From Zygnema cylindricum (Eukaryota; Streptophyta; Zygnematophyceae; Zygnematales; Zygnemataceae), in contig JBBHKE010001013.1 of assembly GCA_037447655.1 (NCBI GenBank), positions 184,001 to 248,000 on the forward strand: a stretch of 64,000 nt of DNA, written 5' to 3'. Under the pieces are notes generated by a model. That model had not been told where the DNA came from and did not search any database. It was given only the letters and a program-made list of their open reading frames with translations. This document shows positions 42,778 to 55,681 of the stretch, in pieces. Position 1 is the first letter of the stretch. Every line of letters starts with the position of its first letter. The translations under genes were made by a program, and so were the position numbers.

Positions 42778-45700
42778 TCAACTGACTAAGCCTTGACTTA
42801 GTTGACGCTGGAGAATTGCTACATAAAAAGCATATCTAGGTGATCCATTGAATCCCGCCATAAAATCCGAACAAAACCGTAGCACAGCCGCCAGCTTTTG
42901 AGGATTCCTTAAGGCTACGGCAGCCTTCAGGTACGGCTCCCAGTCAAAATTTTCAATCTGCGGTACAAAAAAAAGGGGGTAAATAAGTCGCTGTTTTCAC
43001 ATTATCATAATGGAGGATGAGCGGAGAATCAAGCAAGTCTTGACAAGTTGCAAACCCAAAAAAAGCAAAGAAACCCAAAAGAACTCTCAAAAATCTCATG
43101 CCAAAGCAAAGACGCTTGACGGGGAAACCTCGAAAACTCTACAAAAGTTGAAACTTCAACTCAGAAACGACTGAGAAAAACACTCCAGAGTATCGAGTCA
43201 AGATAATCATGGCAAATTCTTTTCCTTCCACACTGACCTGATTCTTTCTGGCGTACCGAAGTGCCTGAAGGACACATCCTTCACTTAAAAGGGCATTCAC
43301 ATACTCAAAGTGGTGTTTACGCCGACGAAGTATCTCAAGACCAGCTTGCTTTAGAAAAGAGTGAGAATCCCCCTCTTTTAACAAAATATCAGCCACTTCC
43401 GACGACGGTTCGATGACCTAAACATCCCAATTCACAAAAACTCAAGTCAATTGAACGATCTTTTTTCTATGTCATTTGACCAAATCCTTTGACTAAAACT
43501 TTTGCTTCATCGTGCTCCTCAAAAAGACAAAGGAAAAAAAAGAAAGAATGAACTTTTATTAGTGAACAAGTCTTCGACCTTTCAAATCAATAAAAGAAGG
43601 TGGCAAGACAATAAGAAGATGGAGAGGGAAAGGGAGAGGGAGAAGAAGAGAGAGACGGATGGAGAGAGGGAAAAGGAGATAGAGAGGAAGAGGGAGCTGA
43701 GAAGCTGACCTGTCTTTGTAACATGTGGTAAAGTTCAAAATGTCGTTTTTGCAAAAGTAGCAATTTCACAAGGAGAACATGAAGACTGACAGGAGCTGGA
43801 AAACCTGCTCCTTCCAAACTGTTCCCCAGACTCCCTTTGGAACTTTCAGTCTTGCAACAAAGTCTCAAAAGTAACATAGGAGATACTTGTGACTAACAGT
43901 GACAAAAACTTGTGGATTAAGGCCTGTTGTCACCTAAAATGTGAATGAAAATGTGAATTGAGGCTACTTTTGTGAACTAAAATTGCGAGTTAAAAACTTT
44001 GAACTGAAGCTATTTATGAACTAAAACTGTGAATTAGAGCTACTTGCGAACCAAAGTGAATCGAGCCGACCTTTGTCAGTTTCTTCTGAGAAAACCAAAT
44101 ACGCGTCATTTCTCTTTTTTCCTCAAAACAAAATACATTCTCTCCTCCATACCTTCTATATACCTTGTACATTTCAAAATTATGCGGTCCAACATGATAA
44201 ATTGAAAGCTGAAGGCTACTTGTGAGCTAAGGTCTTGATTTTGGATTACTTGGTAAATTATTTTGAACTGCTGAGGATCATCACTTACTTTACCCTGTTG
44301 ACCAAAAGAAAAAGAAAACTCTCGGCTTTATGAACCCTGGTTCTAAAATGCAGCAACCGAGAACCCAAAAAACGTTTTTTTCAACTCAAATTCCACTAAG
44401 GAAAACGTCACATAACATGCATAAAATCCTCATACAACTTCACAAGTAACAATTGTTTTGGGTAAGAAAAACTCAATGTTCTTAACTTTTTGTTAAGCAT
44501 AATCGTCCTCGGAATCCAAACTAAACCAAAACAAAACCACCCCGACTTGTATAGTTTTTGGAAAAAGTGCAAATTTTTAAGGATTGGGCAATCTTGCGCC
44601 ACAAATGCTTTCCACAAAACATACAACCTCAAACTTGTAAAAATCATATTAAGTATAAATGGGTAACTTACCTCTGCAAAAGCTCAATAATAACCGCTGT
44701 TAAGTATCCTGCATCTAAATGAGAATCTTCTTCTCCCATTTTTAAAATCTAACAACCAAACCCCGATTCTCAACCAAAAAGAAAAATAAGAAAAACAGAT
44801 AAAAAAAACAAAAAAGGGGCTTTCAAACAGTTGGTCCTTTGATCAAACCTCCTGAAGTGTCTACACTGCATTCTCAAATTCATATTCTCAAATTTTATCT
44901 TATCTTCTTTGTTATCATCCTAGAAAGCTTACAAAAAACATAATACTTAACCACCACTTAACACTTTCACTAACTCTTTTCCACGTTGCACGTTCCATAC
45001 AAATGTCTAACTTATCTCATACAAAAATAAACGTAAAAAATGCAAAGAAATAGAAATAACGAAAAAATGCAATGTGTGGACCAACCTCCTTTATGACTTC
45101 CTCTGGTGAAATAGCCGGTGTCATCACCGGTTTCGCAATCTTCTCTCCCCCATTTCGTCTCATACCATCAGAACTCGATTCTGAATCATTGCCTCCCTCT
45201 ACCTCTTTTCCCATCCCCGGTCTTTCTCTAGAACTATTTCTGAAGGCATCCCCTCCTCCAGCTTCCTTACCCTCACTACTATCCCTTGCATCACTCTCTC
45301 CATCACCTATCTCTTTCCCTGGATCACCTCCCTCTTTTATTTCCTTCCCATGTCTCAACCTTCCTGGTTCTCCCTCACTCAACTCTTCAGCTTGTCTATC
45401 TTCTAGGGAAGAAGAGGAACCTCCTCTTGCTTGTATTCCCTCTCCCAACACACCCTCTCTCTCCCTCGCTCGTCGATCTTCCAAAGAAGAAGCCCCTCCT
45501 CCTGTTTGTTCTCCTTCTCTCGACACAGTTCCTCTCTCTCTCGCTTGTCTATCTTCTAAAGAAGAAGCTCTTCCTCCTGTTTGTTCTCCTCCTCTCAAAA
45601 CAGTCTCTCTCTCTCTCCCTTGTCTATCTTCAGAAGAATCCATGGCTGCGACCAAACCGGCCATTTGCATTCCAGGAGTGGCAACCATGGCTGCAAAAGC

Positions 45701-48700
45701 CAAAGCTCCGATTCCCGAAGCTGCCCCAGCCACTGGGAAACCGCCACCTGACATTTGAATGGGAGTGTTTTGTCTCTTCCTTTGGTTTCCCGGAAGCTTT
45801 ATCGATTCAGAATAAGTGGTTAAAATTAAATCGAAAGCGGAAGCAATAGATGGGATTGGACTTTTTTCGGTTATGATGCTCCTTAACGTCTGAAGTGAGA
45901 GGACTTTTGCCTGCAAAAGATTTGGATATAATCATTAGTCCCCAATTATAAAATTGTCAAACAGTATAATGCATGTTTACAGATGCGTATGTAACACGGT
46001 TACGAATCTGTACTATTCTCCTTCAAAGAGCCATCCTAAGTGCATGAAAGACCAAATTCTTCGTAAAAACCACTTGAGAATGTTAAATACCAAATCAACT
46101 GAATCCGACCAAAAAAAAAAAAAAAAACGCACTCACCTTCTCAGAATTTGAACGTCGTCGTTGAAGAAAAGCGAGAAGTGTGGACAAATCGGAACAGCTG
46201 GCAGATATGGCCTGTGAACACAGCCCTGGCCCCACATTTTTTCAGTTAAACTGGTCAAATATTCTTGGTTAAACTATGATAGTTTTCAGCTAAAACCGCT
46301 ACAACTTTCCAGTTAAAATTGCCACATCTTTCGGGTCAAGCTGACTCCTTATCCCAGTTAAGGTGTCACATCTTTGCAGTTAAGCAGTCAAAACTGTCAC
46401 ATACTTTCAGTTAGAACAGTCAAAACAAACACTACTACTTGCATTAAATCATGTGGTCCGCACATTCATTAGATCAATTTGGTACAAAAACATTGGTAAA
46501 GAGTGCATGCGGTACAGCAAATAATAGTGTGGATTACCATTACTAACTTAACATAGAATTTGCTACCACAAACGACATTATTCGTGGTAATAGATACATT
46601 AGCAGGTTTCTCTAGGTTCCAGTTTTGAAGAACGTGTCTTCATTAATAAAACAGAAAAAAGAGGAGACAAATATTGTGAGAGGGCAAATATGCATTGAAC
46701 ACTATAGACAGAAGTTGAATCCACTACCACGAGCCGACAACCTATCAAACTTCGAAAACCTCTCCACATACTATCACCCCTCTCTTTGCTTTCAGCTATT
46801 CATTCCCATGAAGTCAAACGCACAAAACAACCCAAAATTATTTCAGCTCAGTCGATGCCCCTTTGTAACTTTTTTCAAAAAATCTAAAAACTTTGTGGAC
46901 AGAGATACTATGGTGAAACCCCGTTTCACGCTTTCACTCTCTTCCCAAAATCAGCTGTCAAATATATCAAACAATTTGTCCATAGTAAAGGACTAAAAAA
47001 CAACTCATTTCGAGCAACCCATAAAACCATGCCTTAGTCAAAATATATTTTCTCTCACCTCCAAGTCCAGCTTTAAGATCCACAACAAACCATGAGAATG
47101 GTCTAAGATAATATCTGGAGGAGCATAAATCCACCCCTCTCCATATGTTTGTTCCTCAATCCCAAGATGTTCCATTCCATTGTTTACCACCTCCATCTCA
47201 TCCCTCTTTCCTTCTACCTCTTGGGTCCTTTCCTCTGGAACTATGGTTGACTGTTCTGATGTCGATTCTTCAGGTAAGGCTTCTTCTCCACTATCTATAT
47301 CCGAGGAGAGAGAGGAAGAGGACGAGGGTTGTTTGGAATTCGATAACAGTTGAGGAGGGGATTGCTTTCGAATTGTGAGTGGGAGTGGAGAGGCTATAGG
47401 GTGAGGGGAATTTGTGAGAGGATCGAAGACGAGGACTACTCGAGCGTCTATTTGGTGGACAAGTAAAACATTATCAACCACAGAAGTTGCAACATGGGGA
47501 GAATAAATTGCAATTGACACCTGCAAGAAAAAAAACTTATGGAGGTTTCAGTTTTGATTCATGCTAAACCTTCGTTATGAAAAGTTTTGGACATCCTAAA
47601 ACAAAAATGACCGACCAATCTACTACGCTGGTAAATCGCTATTAGAGTTAATAACACAAATTTCGTCCCGGTTATTAATACTTTTTGTTTTTCTAAACGC
47701 TAATCCAACAGTCCTCAAAAGTGATTCTTTTTTAACTCTAATAGCAATTCCCGGTGTACCATAGCCAATTTTATTATCTTTAACTATATGTTCCACAAAA
47801 AAATCGTAACCGGGAGGATAAGATCACCGCAAAATAGACCTGACCTGAGATGGAGGTTGATCTTTTTCTGGCTTGAAAACCAATATCTCAAGTGAAGAAA
47901 GGAAACACAGGAGAATGTGATATTTTCACAAAGAATCAACAACAGAAATAATGCTCAAATACTGCCTCTCACTCACCAAAATTAAAACACACACAAAAAA
48001 AAAGAGAGAATGCAAATTGCACTCATCTGAGCATCGACATGCAATTATAAATCGTTTGCATAATTGTTATAAAAAAATAAAAAGAGCCTATGGACTGAAG
48101 AACACAACAAATATATCAAAGAAAACAAAAAATATGACCTGAGGAATGACTGCATCACTGTAGAGGCGGTACAGACGGAGCTGCAAAGCGATGCGATCCA
48201 CCACAATGCAGTATAGCCTTCCATACCTGTCAGGATAGGTTAAGAGTTTTAAGGTTTTGAACATCGATGTGTCGGAAAATTTAAGACCTGAGAGCAGAAA
48301 ATGACTATCATAACAAAAGAATTGACAGTTTAGAACCTCTGCAGAAAAGCTAGACTTTTCATCGCCATTAGAGTTATAAAAAGTTAGTAATAATGAGGAA
48401 TTGGAAACAATAATATTAATCTTGGATTTGATGACCGACAACATGTTTTTCGCACTTTTAGGTAGTATTGTTAACCTTATATTCTGACATCGGTGGCCCC
48501 AAAACGCATAATTAAGTTATTATTATTGGCGATGAACACTATAACTTTGAAACGTGGCCATAAGACTAAGAAACAACAAAAAATGAGCCCACGGAAAAAT
48601 TTGAATTGACCACAAAATGACAAAGACCACATGGTGCAGATACCTCTGTTCTATAAAATGCGCATTTTTTGCTAAATTTGCAATATTTGCATACTTGTCA

Positions 48701-49526
48701 CGTAAAAAGAATGGCAGTCCAAAGAACTCATTTGACTTTTCTGGATCCAGCTAGGTTCACTTCCATCTAAGATAAAAAAAAAAAAAGTTCACGTAAAACA
48801 TCGTGCTGGCTTGTTTCCCATAATATTGTTTCAATATGGTAAGGCTATCGTAAGAAAAGTGGCCCACATCACTGCGTGTAGACTTTCACCTAATATAAAA
48901 ATGAATAAAAAAGTTAAACGAAAATATCGTACTTGCTTCTCATTATATGGTTTCATTATGGTCTGACTATCGTAAGAAAGTGGCCCACATTAGACTTTCA
49001 CCTACAATAAAAATTAGTTTTCTGAAAAATATCCTGCTGCTTGTTTCTCATTATATGGTTTTCTTACGGTCAGGCTATTATGACAAAGAGGCTCACATCA
49101 TTGCAGCGTGTAAACGTTCACCTAATATAAAAATTAAAAAAAAGTTAACGAAGCATATCGTACTTGTTTCTCATTATATGGTTTCATTATGGTCAGACTA
49201 TTATAAGAAAGACAAAAAGTTCACAAACATATTGTACTTGTTTCTCATTACACGGTTTCATTATGGTCAGACTATTGTAAGAAAGACAAAAAATTAAGAA
49301 ACATATCGTATTTGTTTCTCATTATATGGTTTCATTATGGTCAGACTATTATAAGAAAGAGGCTCACATCACAGCAATATGTAAGTCTTCAGGGGCTAAT
49401 GTGGGTGCCGTGATTCTTCCCACCCTTGACAAAGGGACCTCAAACTTGGGTACTTTCATTATGCCTGTCATCGCAAACTTTTTTCCTCACAACCAAACAA
49501 AGAGGAAATGTCAGATGTCCTCCTCC

Positions 49527-49574
<48 letters not shown>

Positions 49575-52158
49575 TCTCTTAGGAACCCTGGATAAAAGAA
49601 AGAAGAGAAAAAATAAAATAAAAAACAAAAAAACAACCATAGCACAAAACTCCTTTTCAGCATGAGAGAGGGAACGAGGAAAAGCCAAAAACAAACAAAA
49701 AAAATAAAAATAAAAAAACAAACAGGCAAAAGAAAGTGCAAACAAGTGAGCAACTAGACTCTTCCATTGAAATTTGACCTTTACTTTGAAAAACAAAACC
49801 TTAAGGAAAAGGAGAGATGAACAACTTCGCACACTTAGCTTGCTTTCTTTCTTTTTTGTATTTGTAGGTATTTGTACTGGTACATTTACAGGTATGTTGA
49901 AACCTCTGAATGAATCCGTTATTGGTTTTAAGAACTTGAAAGAGAATCGCTCAAATAAATGCTCCAAATCCCAGCTTCGAGTTGTCAAAATACAACACAA
50001 GGCCTTTTCAAACTAGATAGTTTTCAACTACATCTGGTCAATTTTATATGGTTTTGCTGGAGGAATGATGGGTTTCTGTAGCAAATCACCAGACAAGTGT
50101 CCTACACTGTGAATCGCTCTGGCGTTAAGTAATAATTAGTATGAGGACTGTTTTGGTGCTAATAATTATATTTTCGGTCCAAATGACGTGGACACTTGTG
50201 GACCGCAAAAAGAATTAACGTAAGGAAAAAAACAATCAGTGTTAACAACGGTATTTTGGGAACCAAAAAAAAAGGACGGAATAAATGTTATTAACGCTAA
50301 TAGCGATCCACGGTGTAGTTTTACGAATTTCCGAGAGCTTAGAATCTTAGCTATGAAACTTCCGCCTAAAACACATTTTTGTCACAGGCACTGACTCTTT
50401 TTGACATAAGCATCAAAAAAATACAGAAATGTCCTTGAACGGGACAATTCTGGCTGTCCTATTTTTATATCCAATGAATTGATAAAGGTTTTAATCTGCA
50501 ATAGATGCGGGAGTTACAGTCTCTATCCTTAGACACTTGAACCGTACAATTAGTCGAGAAATTATGGTCCATCCATAATGCATCTTAGTGCATCTTTAAC
50601 CAGCTATATTAGTATGAGGCCTTGCTCTTCTTGGTATTCTTAGAGTTTTTTAGGATTTCTATTAGGAATTTTCAAGGTTAAACATGGATAGAGTTGTTTG
50701 AAGGCGACGGACGTTCAAGTCAAGAGAATGCTTTAATAAATGACAGTTGTGTGTCCATTTGTTACGAAAAATTATCATTATTTGTGACTTGGGACAAGTC
50801 TAAGGACAGAAACTGTAACTCCTCAGCCAAAACTGCATGCAAAAAACAATCCCTTTGTCATGTAGAAAAAAACTGCAGGAAGAGTTGTTCTGTTCACGCA
50901 CCTTTTTGTATTCGTCTTCATCTCTTCTACAAAAAACCTATGATCAGAAAAATGTGCACTGGAATTGCCAAAACAACCACCCAATTTACTCCATCTTTTC
51001 CCACTAGTCCAAATTACTTCAAATGATCGTAAATAATCGTAAACATACACACCTGGAAACCGACAAGTGTGAGACATTGTTGTCCCGAAGCCAAAATCAC
51101 AAGTCGACTTTCATGTGTATAGGAATACCAAGTCACAGGAAGGCGTTTAAACTCCACCAATCGCACGCTGCCATGTGGTAATTTTATACTGTAAAGTTCA
51201 AGGCCCCTGTCCACCTCAAATCCATACAAGAAAAACACTAATCAATAATCTGCAGAGACCTTTTTGTCGGCACTTTGAATTTACAAATAACGCAAATCTG
51301 AAGTTTCTTTTCGGATACACACAAAGGAAAACATCCCATCACAGTCCTTCGCTGTCAAAAAAAACAAAAAAAGGGCTTCTACATGGAAACAAAAGGAAAC
51401 TATGGAAGGGCTGTGAATCTTACACAGGAGTTACAAGGACCAGATCGCAGCCTGGCGTAGCTGTCCAGAAAAACCCTAATATCCTTTCGGTACCTTTTCG
51501 ACATTGGAGTCGCCAAGCTCCACTGCCACGAGCCACGAGCTCAATCTCGTGAAGAGTTCGTTGAACGGCCAGGATTCGTTGATCGAGAGAAAATTTCACA
51601 GCCAATACTGGGCCTTCACTGATGAAGTTGATTCGTGGGGAAGCCTTAGAGGACCGATCGAGAACTGACCATGCATAGATCTGCCAAAAAATGGACAAAA
51701 AAGACAGGGAATTCCTGTTAAACTGACAGCAACTTCTCATATTATCCAGTGGAAATATATTCTGGCAATGTTGAAGGTCTAGCAAGTGATTATGGATGTC
51801 TGATAAAAGGCAAAACAACTACATGCCAATTTACAAGTCTATTGATTGTTATCTCAACGACCCTGAACCAAAAATATGGGTTTTTATTTTTTTCTCAGAT
51901 CCATTTGAGTCCAAGACCGAGGAGGACGAGGACGAGGAATAGGAGGAGGAGGAGGAGGAGGAGGAGGAGGACCTTGTTTTGGCAGGACACAAGAAGTTGT
52001 CGGGTGCCTTCATCATACATCACTCCGGAGGCACCTTTTATATTAAAATGCAACGGAGGATATTCTATATACACATGTGACAGGTCTGCTGGTGCCAATA
52101 AACTTCCGAAAGTCCTTGATGAATCTGGAGCCTCCGGACCTTTCGCCTTTTCAGTCAT
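42778..52158 (-). CDS. RMC1: RMC1/Mic1 homologue, Mon1-Ccz1 regulator (12 exons)
   Basis: Minus-strand exons 51973-52158, 51424-51680, 51053-51206, 48644-48750, 48139-48226, 47059-47520, 46137-46211, 45086-45910, 44672-44748, 43710-43842, 43238-43417 and 42778-42957 join in frame to about 907 residues. Diagnostic stretches are LSHVYIEYPPLHFN, FISEGPVLAVKFSLDQRILA, ILGFFWTATPGCDLVLV, SYTHESRLVILASG, VVDNVLLVHQIDARVV and DHSHGLLWILKLDLE (beta-propeller half). The Mic1 domain follows: LLAFLQRRR, VKLLLLQKRHFELYHMLQ, SEGCVLQALRYAR. RMC1 supports the Mon1-Ccz1 Rab7 exchange factor on late endosomes/vacuoles; the plant gene is inferred to do the same. The fourth exon is supported mainly by phase and position. 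The 43842 acceptor has an alternative at 43785. Exon 8 carries an Arg/Glu-rich tandem repeat not typical of the family. Confidence 0.9.
43617..43700. repeat. GA-rich microsatellite in RMC1 intron
   Basis: About 80 bp of imperfect GAGAGGGA on the plus strand, starting 10 bp from the exon 10 donor. On the gene strand it is C/T-rich. Confidence 0.8.
45385..45640 (-). repeat. In-frame 75-bp tandem repeat in RMC1 exon 8
   Basis: Three to four copies of a 25-residue unit of the form SSLEDRQARERGTVSREGEQ then TGGGA sit in frame within the exon. They are predicted to be disordered and highly charged. Confidence 0.88.
47622..47758. mobile_element. Short MITE family A in RMC1 intron
   Basis: Left GGTAAATCGCTATTAGAGTT, right AATAGCAATTCCCGGTGTA. 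About 135 bp. Confidence 0.75.
48800..49390. repeat. Complex tandem repeat in RMC1 intron
   Basis: Six to eight copies of a variable 63-115-bp unit around TTTCTCATTATATGGTTTCA then TTATGGTCAGACTAT and AAGAAAG. Some units carry an extra GGCCCACATCA...CACCTAATATAAAAAT block. Confidence 0.93.
49519..49578. repeat. CT microsatellite in RMC1 intron
   Basis: About 60 bp of nearly pure (CT)n with CCTC interruptions. Confidence 0.9.
50103..50317. mobile_element. MITE family A in RMC1 intron
   Basis: Left TACACTGTGAATCGCTCTGG, right CGCTAATAGCGATCCACGGT then GTA. 215 bp. Confidence 0.85.
51922..51972. repeat. GAG/GGA trinucleotide tract at RMC1 exon 1 donor
   Basis: Plus strand (GGA/GAC)n. On the gene strand, intron 1 begins GTCCTCCTCC directly after exon 1 (donor AACAAG/GTCCTC), a non-consensus donor embedded in the repeat. 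Confidence 0.85.
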
Positions 52159-53685
52159 GGCTACCGTTATTATAGCAACTAACTTTGCTTCATATACTCA
52201 AAAAACACTTAAAAAAACCCTTAAATCTGTCATTCCTTCGGTCCCCGTAAACTTTCAGAGCGTGAATTTCGAGACAAAGTTGAGTCCACTTTGTTGCAAC
52301 ACAACTGAAAGGAAGATATTGCATGGCCCTACGTTTTTTTTCGCAACTGCAAACAAAAAGAAAATAGAAAGATTCAGATATTAGAAAGAAAAACATAAAT
52401 TGGTGAAAAATGAAACAACCCCCGTTTTTATGAAAAATACCAATCCAATTTGGAGCATTTTATGCAAAAAAGTGGTAAGAAGCATTCAAACAAAAAAAGG
52501 CAAAGTCACTTCTGAAAAACCACAAAAGACGAGCTGTAAGTCTTTTTAAGAAGCGCAAAAACTGACACAGAGCTAAATGTTCTCCTAATTAGCAATATTT
52601 CACCTGCAACACAACATTCACTCTCATCCTGTCGCCAATAAATATTTAATTGATATTCATTTTACAATCACACATTCCTGAAAGATCCCAATCGACCATA
52701 AAGAGCTTGATCAGACAGACTACAGTCGGGGCTAAAGACAGTCTACACTACATTATTTACACCAAAATCTGGTCTTTAGGGACACATATAGTCCAGAAAA
52801 TTTTGTCTAATTTAAACATCGGGGTCCAGACCTGAGATCTAGACTACTGTAACTTGAGTGGACGGTTTACATAAAAAGCTCCATCCACAGAAGAAACAAA
52901 TTGCAAACATAAAAGCGCTCATTGTTACCCTTACCCAATATGGAGCAGGTTTAGACAGAATAAATTCTCCCCTCACATTCTCCCCTCACATACATAGGTA
53001 CAGGTATAATAGTGACGATTACAACGTGTATGGTTATTAGCCTCAATGAGACTATATCGGTGTCCCGAAATTTTACCCCTCGAACATATCAATGACACTA
53101 AATGTTTTTTTTTTGGCTAATCAACAACGCCATTCGGAATAAAACAAATATAAGTCCCATGTTCAGAATTTCTTGGCCTTAAATAACGTTTCACAGAGTA
53201 CTTTCAGGGTTTGCACTACAATTAGTTTGGATAACAGTAATTAGTACACTGGAAATTTAAATCAACATAACTACACAGCCCATCGCTATTAGAGTTAATA
53301 ACACTACTTCGGTCACAACATTTTCTGGCTGAAATCATAAAACAATGTTAACAATACTATTTAAGGGAACAGACTAGAATCTGCCACGTCTCCTTGAATT
53401 AAATCAGGTTTATACAATCTGGTTTCACATTAACACTAATAAATTCTCAACACTAATAATGGTAGTCAGTGCATTAGATAGGGGCTTATGCATGCAAAAA
53501 GCCCTTAAAAAAAATGGCGAATTTACAATTGTAATAGATTTACTTAAATATTGTACAGCTTTGCAAAATCAGGAAAAAACAGTGACGCAGTCCTTCGTGA
53601 AATCTGATCACTCTCATGCCAAAAAATAGGGAGGGAGGGGGGGGGAGGAGAGGGAGGGGGAGAGAAAAAATAAATGAAGGTTGTG
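52159..53685. other. Spacer upstream of RMC1
   Basis: Should hold the RMC1 promoter and the 3' end of the twin-CX9C gene. A family A MITE lies at 53272-53472 and a G-rich tract at 53629-53665. I cannot pick out promoter motifs. Confidence 0.45.
53272..53472. mobile_element. MITE family A
   Basis: Left TACACAGCCCATCGCTATTA, right CACTAATAATGGTAGTCAGT. About 200 bp. Confidence 0.75.
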
Positions 53686-55008
53686 TCATAGCCATACCGA
53701 ATGCTGGATGCAGGTCTTCAAAACGATAAACTCCTTTTCGCATACCCCTTTTTCTATTGCGGGTACCTTGGAAGCTACGCAGCCACCATATGCATTCATC
53801 TAAAAAAACAAAAAAAAAAACAAAAAAAGCTTCAAAGGTAGAGTACTGACAATGAGACCACAAAACAAGCGTGAATTTAATTTCCAAAACTTCAAATTCC
53901 TCATATTCGGGTTCAAATTTTACAATGATGGCCTAATTTTCGCATGTGGCATTATGAAGTATTACATTTACCGTAAAATAATTATTTCTTGAAAAGTACA
54001 ATCTACATTTTTGGCAAAAGTTTAAAAGCTAAAAACATACAAAACAAGTGGTTCATCGAAAAATTCAAACGTCAGCTGTAATCTAGTAAGGCCCAAAAAA
54101 AGAAAAAGAAACTATTTCGGTAACGCTTCATTGTACCTTCGAGCATAGAAAAGATACTTAATAGTCTGGATGTACTTCACACATACTTTTTTCTTCTTTG
54201 TATAATTTTGAGTGTTTGGCTTACTAATTTTAGGTGGATATTTACATGTACTTTATTTGTTCCTAATTTTTCGTATTTACATGTGATTTATTGTTCTTAA
54301 ACTGTTGCATATTCTTCCTGCATACATGAATAAATATGGTTCAAAATATAATGAAATGCCTTTGGCTTTCTTTGTTTGGTTAAAAAAAATTGCTTCTTAG
54401 TTCAAATAACCGGACAGGAGAAACTCTGGTTCAAATACTGTCCTGTTAAGGGCACAAAAAGTCAAAGTCAAACAAAATCGAGTGAAGGCACCGATGATTT
54501 CAAATCCAGGGTATAAAATGTTAAATGATAATACTTTGATAAAGTATGTCTTAATAAAAAAAAATGCGCCTTATTATCCTTTCAAGTGATAAACATTCAC
54601 ATATTCGCTACTGCATGTGAACAGGAGCTGCATGAGAATTCTTTCACATTATCATAAACCTCAAATTATTTCAAAATAAAACCTAACATTCTCATTAACA
54701 AAAAAAAAAACACGGACTCTTATGCATTTCCAAAGAAAAAAACCTGCAAATTCTATTCAATTCACCGACATTAATTGAAAATATATACAATCCATAATTC
54801 CAATAAAGCGATCCTATCATGAAAACAATAAAAGCAAAGAAGACAATGCTGGTATGTTCGTTAATGTAGTTAAGACGGAGAAAAAAAAAGCAAAAAAAAA
54901 GAAAATTCGTACTTCTACAGCACATTCTCCAAACGCACGTCGGCAAGCATCTAAGAAACGGTTCGGGCTGGCGTCAGCCCTAACACCAGGAGGTTTCCCG
55001 GGAGCCAT
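53686..55008 (-). CDS. Twin-CX9C protein, NDUFAF8-like (2 exons)
   Basis: Minus-strand exons 54913-55008 and 53686-53799 (phase-0 intron) give a 69-residue protein. Residues 19-34 read FLDACRRAFGECAVE, and exon 2 begins MNAYGGCVASKVPAIEKG then VCEKEFIVLKTC. Counting gives C-AVEMNAYGG-C and C-EKEFIVLKT-C, two exact CX9C pairs joined through the splice, the fold of small mitochondrial intermembrane-space proteins. The Y..C...C.KEF..L..C pattern matches the complex I assembly factor NDUFAF8, which partners NDUFAF5 in mammals. The function here is inferred from that. The start context GGGAGCCATGG and the GT/AG sites are good. It is about the length of known homologues (human about 74 residues). 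Confidence 0.78.
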
Positions 55009-55085
55009 GGAAATCCCTGTCGAGTTTCAACGTTTAAACCATCCTTGCTTTGCAGTGTAGTGCTGTTGAATATTGAATCATATGG

Positions 55086-55293
55086 TACACCGTGAATCGT
55101 TTTTAGTGTTAAAGCTTTTTATGTCTCTTAAAACATCTTTTCTGTCGGTTTTTTAATCTGACGGTTGTGATTAAAAGGTAAGATTCCCATCTTCCGATTG
55201 ACGGTCTCAAATTGAAAATCGGACAAGAGTGTCCGGAGAAAAGATGTTTAAGTGGCGAAAAAAATATTAACACTAATAGCGGTTCACGGTGTA
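55086..55293. mobile_element. MITE family A
   Basis: Left TACACCGTGAATCGTTTTTA, right AATAGCGGTTCACGGTGTA. 208 bp, similar inside to 461-672. It starts 78 bp upstream of the twin-CX9C start codon. Confidence 0.9.
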
Positions 55294-55302
55294 CATACAG
55301 TA

Positions 55303-55681
55303 CGTCGTGTGCCGCATCGTTATGGGAGGCATTGTCTTTTTCACCATTTAGGCATTTACATATGCATTTTCCCGTGCACACTTGCTGAGTTTAATCCAAC
55401 GGTTGCGATGGAAAGGTACCTTCCGATTGCCGATCACTCACCGGAAATCGTCCTTGGAGAAAAGCTTTGATTTAAAGGTGGAATCGCGCACATGTACGGT
55501 TTCTGAATTTCCGTTTGGTGACCGTCAATCGGAAGCAGGATACGACTTTTTTTTTTTAGTTTTTTTAAGGATCCAACCTATCCATCGCAACCGTCAGATT
55601 AGTATTCCAGCAGGTGTGCACTTAGAAGCAAATGAAATTCTGAAAAAGACGTCAACGCTAATAAACGAAACACGACATACT
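55303..55681. mobile_element. Family A MITE relative directly adjoining the previous one
   Basis: TACGTCGTGTGCCGCATCGT at the left and GCTAATAAACGAAACACGAC at the right. Inner blocks (CGTGCACACTTGCTGAG, TCCGATTGCCGATC) match family A copies. Boundaries approximate. Confidence 0.55.

Noticed and set aside
45072-45849. 228- and 187-codon plus-strand frames
   Set aside because: Antisense shadows of RMC1 exon 8, whose conserved ends and phases fix the true strand.
46625-46996. 123-codon plus-strand frame
   Set aside because: Lies inside an RMC1 intron, with no recognisable residues and no splice partners.
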